From: Larimichthys crocea
Taxonomy: Eukaryota > Chordata > Actinopteri > Sciaenidae
DNA: 64,000 nucleotides
Reading direction: 5' to 3'
Assembly: GCF_000972845.2 (NCBI RefSeq)
Contig: NC_040033.1
Coordinates: 1-64,000 of the forward strand
Shown here: one piece after another, positions 48,398 through 61,438 of the stretch
How the letters are laid out: every line of letters begins with the position of its first letter
How positions within the stretch are numbered: the stretch's first letter is position 1
Notes under the pieces: generated by a model
Told to the model about the DNA's origin: nothing
Seen by the model: the letters and a program-made list of their open reading frames with translations, nothing else
The model's database searches: none
Position numbers and translations under genes: made by a program

Positions 48398-49704
48398 CTA
48401 AGGTACCGAATCCTGCTGTATTTCAGGGTCGACCGTTGATGGCGATTGTTCACTTGGTTCACTGCCTGCGGTGTCGACAGTGATTGTTTCTGTCTTGACA
48501 GGAAGTGGGTGAAGGATCTCTGATGTGGCTCGCGTCACGCTGTCGTACGATGGAGGGGACGAGGTGGAGGAAATTGTCTCGGAGCGCTCCATCCCTAACA
48601 AACTCGAACCATAGTTTTCCCTCATCATGGCAGCGATCAGCCCTTCTTTCTCAGGGGCATCCTCGTCCAGTGCTACCTCGGCGACTTCTTCACCATCACT
48701 TCCTACATGCCGAGGTGTGGTGATCTGGCGGTACAAGTAGGAGGCGGCCTTCATCTGCCGCCTCACCAGGTGTCTGCGGTAACACCTCTGGATCACTGTG
48801 GCAGAAACTTCTTCCTGTTTTCGCCTCAGAGTTGTTGTGATTGGCTCATAAGAAATCTTGGATGGGTTAGCCATCATGAACTTCTCCTCCATCTGCTGTT
48901 TGAGGGCATCCATCTCGCCTGACTCGCCCAGGACGCGCTTTGTAAAGGCAAAGAGGATGTCCAGGCAGTGGATCTTGTCTCCACTGACCATGGGCAGGTC
49001 CATGGAGATCAGTTTGATCTTGTTAGGCTTGCCAATGCGCAGCGGTTCTGACAGTGAGTCAGCAAAGTCTGACAGCTTGGCGTACTCAATGAACTGCGTG
49101 GCCTCTGGGTCAAACTTCTCCCAAACCTCATAGAACATCTCAAAGTCATCCTCACTCAGTGGCTCGGTGCTCTCCTCCGTGGCCACGCTGAAGTTCTCCA
49201 GGATGATGGCAATGTACATGTTCACCACAATGAGAAAGGAAATGATGATGTAGGTGACGAAGAAGGTGATGCCAACCGACGGGTTCCCACAGTTCCCCCG
49301 GACAGTGGTGCCTGTGTGGGGGATATTGGGATTGCATTCCTCTGGGGAGTTGTTGAGGATGGGGCTGAGCAGGCTGTCCCAGCCAGCGGAGGTGGTGATC
49401 TGGAACAAACAGATCATGCTGTTGCCAAATGTCTCAAAGTTGAACATGTCGTCAATCCCCGCCTGCCGTTTGACGTAGGCGAAGTTGGCCATGCCGAAGA
49501 TTGCGTAGATGAACATGACTAGGAAGAGGAGGAGCCCGATGTTGAAGAGGGCGGGAAGGGACATCATGAGGGCAAACAGTAACGTCCGGATGCCCTTAGC
49601 GCCTCTGATGAGACGCAGAACTCGTCCGATACGGGCCAATCGAATCACTCGGAACAGTGTTGGCGACACAAAGTATTTCTCAATGATGTCAGCAAGCACG
49701 ATAC
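48398..49704 (-). CDS. scn5l: Nav1.5-like channel, last coding exon (DIV S4-S6 and C-terminus)
   Basis: The acceptor TTTTTCAG precedes GT-ATC-GTG; the first G of the split glycine codon comes from the previous exon. 434 residues follow to a TAG stop. In order: [15 protein letters not shown], the DIV S4 with regularly spaced arginines ([19 protein letters not shown]), S5, the pore loop with TTSAGWD (the A of the DEKA selectivity filter), S6 ending [10 protein letters not shown], and an EF-hand-like region. An IQ calmodulin-binding motif ([12 protein letters not shown]), the acidic EDAPEKEGL stretch and PPSYDSV, the PY motif bound by Nedd4-type ligases in Nav1.5, follow. The last residues are DSVP, unlike the ESIV-type PDZ ligand of human SCN5A. 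The channel acts in the plasma membrane, most likely in heart or other excitable tissue. Confidence 0.96.
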
Positions 49705-50783
49705 CTGAAAAAGAGAGAGAAGGAAAGCATGTAAATCCTGTATACTCGTGATACTGGGCTATATAAATAAAACTGACTTGACTTGTACAGTCACAACACA
49801 TTTTTGGACTTTGGCAGACGGAGGCCTCACAGACTTCAGACATAATCGTACGTGACGTGTTCTCAATCGTCACACCATGGGACTGCAAGACTATAAGCCG
49901 CTGACAGACAGGTTTTTACATTGTTTTACACATTCATAAAAAGTTGTAGTAAAACTACAGTCATGTCATCTAAGTCTGGTGAAGTCTGCAACCCAAGCAG
50001 ACTCTGCACAAATGTTTGGACAGCCCTCAGCATTCGCAGACTTCCTGGGAATGTGTCCGTGAGTCATTAGACCCTCCATCCCCAGGTTCTCTGTGGTCAA
50101 TGACATCATTTTCTTGGACATGACAAAGCTCTATTAGATCCAAGATTTCAGATATTCAGCTGTTGATACACGTTAACTGATCAACACATTTATATTGATC
50201 TTGTAGTCGATGCATTTCAGGTACTAAACAACAGCTGAGCCGTGTCAGAGTTTCAAGGGAGAACCGCTGATTTGGTTCCGGTTGGAAGTTTCTAATCTCA
50301 TACTTGCTCTGACTTTGCGTTTGTGTCATGACGTTAACTATCTAGCACGGCCGCTGGAGACCAGAGTCATTAGTGCTTAATCAATGAGGGTAAAGTTAAT
50401 TTATTTATTGTTCTGATAAATGTACTCTACATATTTCTGACATGACGATAATATTCACATACATGCTTTCATTTTTATGGGACGTCCAACACCGGCTGGA
50501 TTTCTCGCCTTAAAATCGATCAGCTGAAGACTATTAGTCGACCAAGATTTTCCTTTATTCGATGACATTCCTTCGGGTTACATCATCTAAAAGCTCTCAG
50601 TTTGGATATTTCAGTCTTTATGTGGCAGGTCTGCTGTGATTACAACTTGAGTAATTGGTTCTGGAGGGCTGAGCCGTCTTTCCCCTCTAACAGCAAGTCA
50701 AACACTGTAATTCATCCATCTTTTCCTTGTTATCCGGGAATGATAAACTCAAAGAGGAGCTTGCCTGTCATCACCAGACAAAC

Positions 50784-50832
<49 letters not shown>

Positions 50833-50962
50833 CTATCTTTCATCCGTCTCCCTGTGTTGAGTTATAGGTGATGGAAGGGATGAGCAGGGGGGAGTCGAGA
50901 GGGAATCACCATCACATCGTACATCAACTCAACTACCCCCCCATCCCGATGTCTCTCTCTCT

Positions 50963-51005
<43 letters not shown>

Positions 51006-51395
51006 CTGATGTAACAGGTCAATCATGTTTGATTTGTCTCCAGGGACCGCCCTCTGGCAGCTCTGATTGCTGCTGTTACCTTCACCTCCCCCAGGCAGCC
51101 TCGTCTGAGCGTGCACACAACACACACCCACACACAGGCACACACTTAATTACACACACACACAATCTTGTCACAACACTGATAGCTAAATTACCTGCTT
51201 AGCTTGCTCTGTAGACTGTTCTGTCATGTGTGTGTGTGTCCATGTGTGTGTCCATGTGTGTGTGTGTGTGTGGTACTGTATATGACCATACAGGACCTTG
51301 GTGCAGGGTAAAACATCAAGGCCACCTGGATGGTCACTTTGTTGACGGATAATTGTCAGGCAGACATTACATGACTTCCTGCTGCCAAGCTGATG

Positions 51396-51449
<54 letters not shown>

Positions 51450-51652
51450 GAATCCTCATTTTAAACATACAGAGTTTTGAAATAAGAAGTGTTGATGGTC
51501 AACTCGTCGTGGACGGTTTCATCACATTCTGTGTGATCTCTGATTGGCAGATCGTGGTCATGGTATCTTCACTGTTTCTTCTGCATGGATGATATGTCGT
51601 GCAGATCATCACCAAACAAATGTCCTTAAAACATCTCGACACACAAACTCAC
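49705..51652 (-). other. Sodium channel intron with CA arrays
   Basis: Contains CA tracts at 50789-50830, 50963-51004 and 51398-51445, and GT tracts at about 51225-51271. A GGGCTATATAAATAAAACTG tail of a fish interspersed repeat lies at 49755-49785. No exon is seen. Confidence 0.85.
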
Positions 51653-51923
51653 CGACGATGGAGAGAATGACGACCACGAAGTCGAAGATGTTCCAGCCAA
51701 CAGTGAAGAAGTAGTACCGCAGCGCCACGATCTTGATGAGGCACTCCATGGTGAAGACGACGATGAAGGCCAGGTTGACGTTGTTCAGGATGTACTCCAT
51801 CTGTGGCGACTGCTCGTCCGTCTCCACCATCATGGTGATCATGTTTAGGAGGATCAGCACCATGATGATGATGTCGAACGCCTGCTTCCCCGCCAGGTCG
51901 AAGAAGAAGCCCTGCAGCGAGTT
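51653..51923 (-). CDS. scn5l: Nav1.5-like channel exon: DIV S1-S3
   Basis: 271 nt, the length I recall for human SCN5A exon 27. Acceptor GTCTCCAG, donor GTGAGT. It reads [17 protein letters not shown], then S1 ([19 protein letters not shown]), S2 ([20 protein letters not shown]) and S3 ([14 protein letters not shown]), and ends with the first base of a glycine codon. E in FTMEC and K in LIK are the conserved voltage-sensor countercharges. Confidence 0.97.
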
Positions 51924-52013
51924 CTGGAGACAGAAACAGGTTTGTCGTCCTGATTTGACTTGACAGATTTGATCACTGACAGTTTGTTTAGTCTTAAATC
52001 AAAATGAAAGTCA

Positions 52014-52354
<341 letters not shown>

Positions 52355-52492
52355 CTTTCGTTTCTGCTGGTTGAAGTTATCGATGATGACACCGATGAAC
52401 AGATTGAGTGTGAAGAAGGAGCCGAAGATGATGAAGATGACGAAGTACAGGTACATGTACAGATTGATCTCTTTGATAGGCTGCTCTTCGAC
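52355..52492 (-). CDS. scn5l: Nav1.5-like channel exon: DIII S6
   Basis: 138 nt, phase 0 to 0. Acceptor TTCCTGTCAG. It reads [20 protein letters not shown], then [20 protein letters not shown] and NQQKRK, and ends at the AT-type donor. S6 carries the [11 protein letters not shown] stretch lining the inner pore. Confidence 0.97.
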
Positions 52493-52638
52493 CTGACAGG
52501 AACACACACACACACAGACACACAGACACACACTCTGTAAAAACTTCTCATCTGATATTTGATCTTTGTCTGAGCTCATCTCCTGGTGCCAACATTCCCA
52601 AAGCATCTCACAAAATCAAACTTTTCTCTTTAACTCAC

Positions 52639-52692
52639 AGCTCGTGAATCCACTGCAGCGTACATGATGTCCATCCAGCCTTTGAAGGTTGC
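52639..52692 (-). CDS. scn5l: Nav1.5-like channel exon: DIII pore filter
   Basis: 54 nt, 18 codons: ATFKGWMDIMYAAVDSRA. K in TFKGW is the lysine of the DEKA selectivity filter, the residue that makes the pore sodium-selective. Acceptor GTTTCCAAG, donor GTGAGT. Confidence 0.97.
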
Positions 52693-54952
52693 CTTGGAAA
52701 CAAAAAAGAAAGAAAACAAATGATTAAATAGCTGAAACTGAACATGAAGTATTTTTCTTTGTGCCAAACGTGATTCGTAGAGCCATTTGATTGATTTGAC
52801 TTTAAATTGCACACAACGTAACCTGGAAGTGTAAAATGATCTTTACAGTCTGTGGCAGCAAAATCAATCTGAGCGCCACGAGATGATTCATGAGAACAGG
52901 GAAAATATTCACATGAAACTTTCTGAGGATCTGAAGACATAAAGGAAAACATATTCGCCCTTATTCAAAATCAAACTTCAGCTTGTGATTAAAGGGACGA
53001 AAATAGAAACTGCTTCAGTTTCCAGGGGCCACAGAACAGCAACCTCTGTGGCTGTGAAGGGAAGCTAATGCAGAAGTACCAAAGCTCATCAAATTGGCAC
53101 CAGTAATGGAAAAAACCTAAATTATACCCAACCGTAGTTGAGGTTTGGATTCTGTGCAGACCAGTAGAGATCTCCACAACAAACTGGGAGAACCATCATG
53201 GAGCTGGCTCTGGACTGGGGGCCCAAATCAGACAAACTACACGAACGACAACATCTATTTTTCAGCCCTTGATCCGGACGTCGTCCTTCGGCTTTACCCC
53301 CAACATTTTTATCAATGTGAGAAACTCAGAGCTCCTGTTTTATTTCTGAGTTTCTCTGCAGCGCCGTCACCAAGACGACATCCTGCACATTTCCTGCACT
53401 CGAGTGAATAACTGAACAAAAAGGGATCTTGAACAGCAGCAACCTTCCACAGCAGAAAATTAGCAGACAGACGGACGGACGGAGAGTCAGAGCGCCATGG
53501 AAACACCGCTGCTGTGTTTTTTCTCAATGAAAGAATCAACAAGTCCTTTTATGGACTTCCTTCCTCAGTGGGGAGGAGACAGAAGATTGAGATATAAAAA
53601 TAAAAAAAATGAAGGGAGGAGAAAGAGCAGGTGGATGGAAGGAGGGAGAGAACGTGACAGAGAGAGAGAGAGGGGAAAAAGATGCAGATGTGAAGAAACA
53701 GAATACTTTGGTCTGAGTGGGCGCCTGCTGTCCGTCACTCAGACCTGAAATCAGCTCGTCGCCACGGGTTACCACCTGTTATTATGGGGGTGCGCTGTAA
53801 AAGATGACGAGGTCAGAGCCTGAGAATTTTTTAACGGATGTGAGGATGTTTGCAGGTGAACGATCAGACTGTTTGTCTCGAGAAACAACATCCGAATTTT
53901 AGTTGAGCATCCTCATCCAGATGATGAAGGAATATAAAGCTGCGACAGGTACAGGTAGAGGGGATGACATGCAGCAGGGGGCTGCAGGTTCAAGTCGTAC
54001 CCTCCTGCAAACTGTGCAGACTCAGGGCTCCCCTGTTTAGGTCAATTTCTAAGCAACAATTCTACATTCTCTCTGGTTCCAGTTTCTCAGTGGAGATGAT
54101 TTGTTGCTCTGTTGTCTGCAGCTGAATGAAACGTTAACCAAACCGTCATTAGATGAACTTTCTTGGTCCCGTGTTGAGCACACCTGATCGTCACTGTGCT
54201 ACATGCATCGTGCTTTTTCTTCATCACTGTAAGAAATCAAACTTTAGAATTCAGGGTTCGGAACCCGACGTCCACACTCGACGTCCTCGAGACCGAGCTC
54301 AGTCAAACTGTCTCCCTGCATCATTTCTGAAGCGTGGAGCTATTTCCAGATGCTAATGGAAGGGTTGCCCCCGCCAACCGTTGCCACGCCGACCAGCCAA
54401 ACACGACGAGGCGCCGAGCGACTCGTTGCCGGGGCAACGGCACTCTGGCAACTCTCGAGTTCTTGGCGGCTGAGGGTGAAGTAGCAGCACGCCGACCGAC
54501 AACTTCTTCTTTACCTTGTTTTCCACTTTCTGTCACTCTCTTCATCTATTCTTCTCTTACACCTTTACTTTCTTCCTTCATTGTATTCCTCTTTTTACCT
54601 CTGCTATATCTCCATCCATTCATGTATTCTCTCCTTTTACCCTTTCCTCCATTATCCCACATCTGTCCATCCTCTCCCTCCCTCGTTATCTCCGTCCATC
54701 CCCTCATCTCTCTCCCTCCACCGCTGTTTCTTTATTTCCATTTGCTTGAACGTTAATTTTCTTTCTCCACTTGTACTTTCTTCCTCCCTCTCTCCTTCTC
54801 GCCCTCTCTTTCCCTCCATCTCTCCATTTCCCTCCCACTTGGCTGGAGTCGCTCTAAAAATAAAAGCCTCTCAGACGCTGATTGATTGGAGGCTCTCAGG
54901 ACTCCCGTGGTGGGCGATAGAGAGCGAGAAAGAAAAAGAGAGAGGCAACTCG

Positions 54953-54993
<41 letters not shown>

Positions 54994-57533
54994 CAGAGAG
55001 AGAGAAGAGGGAAACGAAGGCTTGTGGAGGAAAGAAAGCAAAGTGACGGAGAGACGAGGAGGACGGAGCGAAAGCAAAGTGGAGTTGCAGTGGCTGTAAT
55101 TGGCTTTGTTCATGTTGTCTTAATAATGGATGACGGGGAGACGGGAGGGAGGGACGAAAGAGAGACAAACGAAGAAGAGGAGAGGGAGCAAAGTGAAATT
55201 AATGATGAAAATTAAAAATTAAGACTGAATCTGCGGTCATGATGTTTGAAATACTGAGACCAAACTGCCACCGCGATCGCACTGCCTCAGAAATGTTAAT
55301 GTAGCCGTGTCGTCGTGTCACCATTTTTTTAAAGTTTACTTTCATAATTTCTGCATTACATTGGGCACAGGAAGAAGATTCAGACAAATAAATACCATCA
55401 AAATGTCATTTATGTTTATTTATAGTCTGTAGACTCGTCCTCAGTATGTCATTGGTAGCTACAGGTGTATGGAGGGAAATAAATGCTCAAATGTTATCGT
55501 CTTACCAGCAGCCAATCAGAAGTCAGGCTGAGCCTTAAGAATCAAACTTTTCAGCAGTCAGTGGTTTCACTTTAACGCCTGTAAAACCTTTTAAAGGTGC
55601 AGCGGGGAGGATTTATTATCTACCACTGCAGCTTTGCAACCCCTCACCTCACCCTCTCCTTCCAACTGCCAAAGAGAAACTATGATGGCTGTGAACAAGT
55701 GAACAATGTGAGAGAAAGGCCCCGTCTAGAGTCAGTGTTTCAGTGATTTGAAGAAACATGCTGGATCAGCATGGTGGAAGAGGAGTCTGTAGAGATAAAT
55801 CTCATTCTCAGGTAACAGAAGAATCATGAAGATGATTTTCAGGTGATCTATATTATGCAAAATGTTCCTTGAATCTGACATACTGCTACTTGTTACCAGT
55901 TACCTGCAGGGAACATTTTGTTCCTCAAAGTTGATGTTGGGCAAACTTCAGGATTTGAGCGACTTTGAACTGTGACGGCTTGATGACCCACGACATCTCC
56001 AAAACTGCAGCTCTTGCAGGGTGTTCCAGGTATCAAACGAGGTCCAAGAGAGGAAAAGTGGTGAACCGGCATCAGGCTCATTGACGCCCCATCCAAGGCT
56101 GGACTGTGTGGTCCAAACCAACAGCTACTTCAAGGTGTTGACTTGGCCTCCATATTCCTCAGATCTCAATCCAATCGAACATCTGTGGGATGTGCTGGAC
56201 AAACAAGTCCAATCTATGGAGGCCTCCACCTCGCAGCTTACAGGACTTAAAGGTTCTGCTACTAACGTCTCGGTGTCAGGTACCACAGCACACCTTCAGA
56301 GGTCTAGAGGAGTCCAACTATGACTGGCCTCACCAAGACCTCTCAGCTGTACTATTAATGCTGGTTTATTGATTGTTTATTCGGATTTTGATCTTTGCCT
56401 ACCACTCACTGTAAGTGTTGTTCTTTCCACGATAAGTACATTACAATTTGGAGAAAGCTCGACTGCATTAAATAAAATAGCAGATTAAAGAGAGAAGAGC
56501 AAGAGAGAAAAGGACGGACAGTGACAGGGAGAAGGCGGTGGAAAGAAATTAAAGCTAACACGACAAATGGAGACAAAGAGGGAAGGCGAGCGGAGAAGTG
56601 GAAAAGTCAAAAGTGCGAGTGACAAAGAACAGGTGTGGGAGGAAAATTAAGGCTAAGACAGCAAATGGACGGAAGGAAAGAAAAGACGAGATCAAGGGAG
56701 CGAGGGAGGGGGAGAAGCAGAAAAGTCAATCCTCCTACGGTTTGTGGAGGAGACGCTCGGTTTTAATTTGTTTTCAAGTTGTCGTGCAGATTTTTCACTT
56801 TGTGACTCCGTGTCTTCACTTGAAGCTCTTTGTTAACGCTTCATCTGCAGCTTTGTTCTGCTTCAGCCTGGGTGGACGTGAGTTTCACACTGAGATCTGC
56901 AGGGTCGGGTATTTTTATGTCTTTATAGAGCAATGAAGACACATAAGAACTCAACGTTTGGTGGTTGGAGAGAGTGAAAAGAGAATGACAGCGTGCGACC
57001 AACAGGAGTGTTCGAGACTTCAACAGAACAGTGTTTTAAGTGATCACAAGCCCACGCCACAAATGAAGCACTGGAGGTGATTTGAAGTGTCTAAAAGCCT
57101 TTTAAAAAGCACCTAATGTATCATGAATCACTCTGCAGGAAAACCCTCCTCTCAATTTATGGCTTGACAGGCAAAAATGGAGGAAGCTAAGAAGAGAAAA
57201 GGAGAGAGTGAGCGAGCAAGAAGCCGCCGGACAAGAGTAAATGTGGGACTGACTTTTAGTGGTTGGTGAGAGCTTGGTGAAATAAAAGGCTGAAAGACAG
57301 ACGCCGAGCTGGGCTGACTGCTGCTGGACTAGTCAGTGATATCAGCTGCTGCTGGGGACCTGGATGATGATTGGCTGTTCATCATAAGTAATGTAATCAG
57401 AACAAATACTCGAGTACAGCTGTCCAGTGGGATTACACTCTGAAACTGGAGGTGATAAATTGCAATTCCTACTTAATGTTGCTTTAAATGAACTCCAGAC
57501 TCTTCGTCCCTTTGTAAAAATGCAGCCGCTCAC
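52693..57533 (-). other. Large sodium channel intron with GA tract and repeats
   Basis: 4.8 kb. GA-rich simple sequence lies at about 53655-53685 and (AAAG)n/(AG)n at 54951-55010, with pyrimidine-rich DNA at 54510-54840. A Tc1-like remnant is listed separately. The open frames here are low-complexity. Confidence 0.85.
55940..56370 (+). mobile_element. Tc1-like transposase remnant, internally deleted
   Basis: 55980-56080 encodes a helix-turn-helix piece (MTHDISKTAALAGCSR, then KRGKVVNRHQAH). This is joined after a short stretch to the C-terminal part at 56130-56320: PPYSSDLNPIEHLWDVLDKQ, MEAST-LTGLK and, in a shifted frame, QHTFRGLEES. DLNPIEHLW includes the last D and E of the catalytic triad. 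The first catalytic D and the region between are missing, so it cannot be active. No TIRs were identified. Confidence 0.8.
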
Positions 57534-57809
57534 CACTTGCAGCAGAGCGAGGTATCCTGCCCCCACGTTGTCGAAGTTGACCTTGACTTTGGTCCAGTAG
57601 TACAGCGAGGTGTCGTTGAGTGCCTCGCACTCGGTCTTGTTGTTGATGAAGCCGGCGTCGTAGATGTGTCCGGTGCGGTTGACGCAGCGGCCGAACTTCC
57701 CGGCGAACAGGTTGACACCCATGATGCTGAAGATCAGCCAGAAGATGAGACAGACCAGCAGCACGTTCATGATGGAGGGAATCGCCCCGATCAGAGCGTT
57801 CACCACCAC
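57534..57809 (-). CDS. scn5l: Nav1.5-like channel exon: DIII S5 and turret
   Basis: 276 nt, phase 0 to 0. Acceptor GTCGGTCCAG, donor GTGAGC. It reads [20 protein letters not shown], then [20 protein letters not shown], then [40 protein letters not shown] and V close the exon. Glycosylation sequons NRT and NKT lie in the extracellular turret. Confidence 0.97.
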
Positions 57810-60800
57810 CTGGACCGACAGAAACAGACGGGTCACACACTAAACTCTTTACGTGAGCAAATACAAGGACGACATCAGGTTTTCAGTCTGTCGTTGGTCA
57901 GGTTTAAAGACTGAACACCAAAATCTTGTTTGTGTTGATGTCAAAGAAACCCTCATTGATAATGTTGGGGCACTTCAACAGTTGGATGGACATGAAGCTC
58001 TCCAAGTTGGGTTAAAGTTGAGCAAACATGTTTAATATCTGGTTCTTGGAGAGGTCAGCTACGTCTAAGGTGCATTTCAGTAAGTATCATCCAATCAGAG
58101 AGCTTAAAATTCTGATGATAAAATGGAGATATAAAATTATGCTTCAAAAAATTTCAAATTATGGAATATTACCTCTAGATTCCAGGTCGATTTTGGATAA
58201 ATTCATTAACAGTGACGATGCAACAACGAAGTGTTTTGAAGTTAAAATAACTCTGATTTTGTATTTTAGCATCGAGGACAATCTTTCAAACAAAACTGAC
58301 AACAATGTCTCTAAATACAGTAAACAACTGGTGAAATTATCCAGCAGCTTGTTTTGTTGAAGAAACGATCTCGTCACCTGACCAACACACAGAACAGACC
58401 CTGATGTGCCACTTTAACCTTTAAGCATTAGCAGCACAGCATGCAGTCACATATGAAAACAGTATGACGTTTGCTTTAGGCAGTGAATGTGTCCATGAGT
58501 CAAAGAGTTTTACTTCAAACTTGGTTGGTCGTCAGAACTGAAGCCTGATGCAGCATTCAACTCATATGGGAGAGATGGGAATATGAACATTCAACATATA
58601 ATATACATACAGTATGTCACAAATTTAGATTGTTATCACAGCTTGTAAATATATTTTCATACAAGAACAACAAACGTTTTGGTTCAGAGTTCAGGTTTAG
58701 ATTACTTATCAAAAATCTGACTCAATGTGTCAGGACTTAAATCACACAGAGTCTTGAGTAAATACATTCACAGACTGAGAGCCAATGGAACCTTTTTTAA
58801 CTGCAAGACTGCTAAACAATTAAATTATATAGTATAGTATTTTCTACAGCTCAGTCAGGACAACTCAAAGTTTGAGTTATTGGTACTGAAGCACGGAGAC
58901 AGAAAGCACCAAGTAAAAAATTAAGATTCAGATCATAGTTTGAACCTCATATTAGAAACACAACTATCATCTTATTTATATAATAATAATCTTATCATCT
59001 TAAGAACATTGTCAGACTGCGACTCTCTCTAATGCACATCTTGTTACAGTTACTCCAAAACTCAGCCGCTCGTCTGTTGACGAGGACCAGAAAGAAATCA
59101 CACAATACACCAGTTTTAAAGTCTCTGCACTGGAAACCTGAATCCATTTGAAGATTCTTTTATTGGTTTTATTGTTCCATCGATACCGTGTGATTTTAAA
59201 TGTCTACTCCAACGCCGCCACTCCCACATGAACTGAATGCAGCACGACGTTTTCACCCCGTCCGTCAAACCCGAATAAACCAAGCAGCGGTCGAGGAGAG
59301 AAGCGAACTTCCTCACAGAGTGAGAGCTGAGCCAGCTAATGTCAAAATACCACCCCAGCCCTCCTCGTTACACCCACAATGCAGCTCTTCTACCCAGAAT
59401 CCCATGCTGAGTGAGCAGCATTTGTAAACTGACATGCGAGCTAATCTTATTAGCCAGACAAAGAAATAGAAGAGGATTTTTTATTCCCAGCATGCAACAC
59501 AGGTCCTGGACTTCATGTGAACTGGAGTCAGCGTCCTGCACACCTCAGTCTGGACTCATCTTTACCCTGCTGTCAATCATGTCATAAAACTTTGAATTTA
59601 AATATAAAGTGCATGTTCGTGCATCCACTCTTCCTTAGGAAGGTGAATCACTGTTTGCTGTAGTAGATGTGTCTTGTGTGCAGAAGACAAAATGAATAAA
59701 TGAAACATTATTTTTCTGATTGCGGATGAAGGTTTCTGCAGGACACTGACTCTCAGGCCGTCAGTAATACTGATGAACGGGCTGGAAACAGACACAGGGT
59801 GGAGGGCTGATGTTTCTGTCCTGGTCACGAGAGGTTCACGGACACGCAAAGCTTAAACACAGAGACGTGAACTTTCACAGTTTAACATGAAACATTCAGC
59901 TGTTTGTTTTCTGAAAGAGAAAGTGACAAATCAGGTCACGGAAACACTGATAGGACGTTGTTATGAGACGAACCAATCAGAGAGCAGAAAAGACTGAAGA
60001 GATGTGAGGATGAAACAACCGATGTTACAGGATCAAACACACCTGGGCACCAGAATATTGTTTAAATGTGACAAACAAGGCTTCAGTTATTTTGTTCTGA
60101 CCAAAGATCTTTTTAAGTCACCAAAGGACCAAACAGTGATCGTGTTGAATGAACTCTAGACGTTGATACTTGTTGTGTATTAACGTCCTACGTTCTACCA
60201 GATTGGTCTCTAAGAAGTTTGAACCTCCCAAATCATGCGTGCTAGAATTTTAGGTTCTGAAATAAGCCTGAGTATGAAAACCTACAAATTTTATGAGGTG
60301 TCTCGACTTCATGAACTGTGACATTAAAGAAGAATTTCACTGCTGGAAAGATCTGGGCTGTCTAAGACGTAGAAAAATGTAAATATTTGGGAAATAAAAT
60401 TGGCGCTACATGACGTGAGAAAACAGAGAAAAAAAACTCTTACTTAACTTTTACTTAATTTTGCTCAAAAGGTGTAAATCCTACAAGAACCAGAATGCAC
60501 TGGGTCGAGTTGGGCGCTGCTTCGTTTTTAAGCAGGTGCACATTTTCTCAATTTACAGCTGAACAGAAACCAAAATATCTTCATAAAAACATGTGAGGAG
60601 TGAAAGTATAAAAGTATAAAAATGCCAAAGTACAGTCTGTAGTTGGAATGACAGCCCATGGAGCCTCACGCTCTCCTTTCCAGCGTGAAGAAGAAACTAT
60701 GGTGGCTGCAGAATGCCCGAAAAACACTAAAGACTATCTGGAGTGTTTAATGTTTAATGTCCAACTCTGCGGACGAGGACCCGCAGCACAGACGACACTG

Positions 60801-60874
60801 CCAAAGATGATGGGGGTATCTGGTGTTGAATCCAGGTTCCCAGGTGTGTTCTTTGTGTTAATACTGACTCTTAC
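57810..60874 (-). other. Sodium channel intron, no exon recognised
   Basis: 3.1 kb of mostly A/T-rich, non-repetitive DNA. No open frame with channel similarity. Confidence 0.7.
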
Positions 60875-60997
60875 CCTCATGCCTTCAAATCTGGAGAGGG
60901 CTCTGAGGGGCCGCAGGGCTCGCAGCGTCCGCAGGGACTTGATGGCTGCGAAGTCTGAATAACCCAACGTGTTGGCCACCAAACTGACCAATGAGAC
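60875..60997 (-). CDS. scn5l: Nav1.5-like channel exon: DIII S3-S4, standard form
   Basis: 123 nt, phase 0 to 0. Acceptor TTTCCTCCAG, donor GTAAGA. It reads [20 protein letters not shown], then [20 protein letters not shown] and R. This is the usual domain III voltage sensor with K-R-R-R-R-R at three-residue spacing, joining DFLIVD to VVVNAL. Confidence 0.97.
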
Positions 60998-61438
60998 CTG
61001 GAGGAAAGAGAGAGAGACAGAGAGAGAGAGAGGAAGAGGCGGAGGACAGAAAAAGATGGAGACAGGTATTCAGAGAGACGGAAAGAAAGACAGAAGGAAG
61101 GTGAGAAAGAAAGGAAGATAAACAGCAGTTAACGTCTAGTCTAATGAAAGACAGAGTGAGAGAGAGAGACCACGACGTCAGAGACGAAACCAGCCAATCA
61201 GAGCTGCGGATGTGAGGAGAAACGGAGGTGTGTTAGTTTGAAAATCAGCTGACTGAAGACTCCTGCGGGAGCGGAAGGAGAGACGAGTGGAAAAAGTTAG
61301 TTTTCGCTGAGTCTTGCTGAAGTTTTCCTCAGCTGAAGACGTAGACAATCTGTGACTTCATTCAAAGTGTGGGAAAGAGACAGATCAGCCAGCTCAGCCC
61401 CCGCGTGTGCGCTCCAGGTGAGTTCAGCTGGTTCTTAC
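60998..61438 (-). other. Intron between the two DIII S3-S4 exons
   Basis: 441 nt, rich in GA runs (61000-61170). Long enough to be spliced on its own, so inclusion of both exons is not sterically excluded. Confidence 0.8.

Noticed and set aside
54334..55215. Open frames of 109-172 codons rich in S, P, F or E, R, K
   Set aside because: They cover pyrimidine-rich and GA-rich simple sequence in a sodium channel intron, with no domain and overlapping frames on both strands.
57484..57914. Open frames of 118 and 125 codons over the DIII S5 exon
   Set aside because: Shadow frames of the real exon at 57534-57809.
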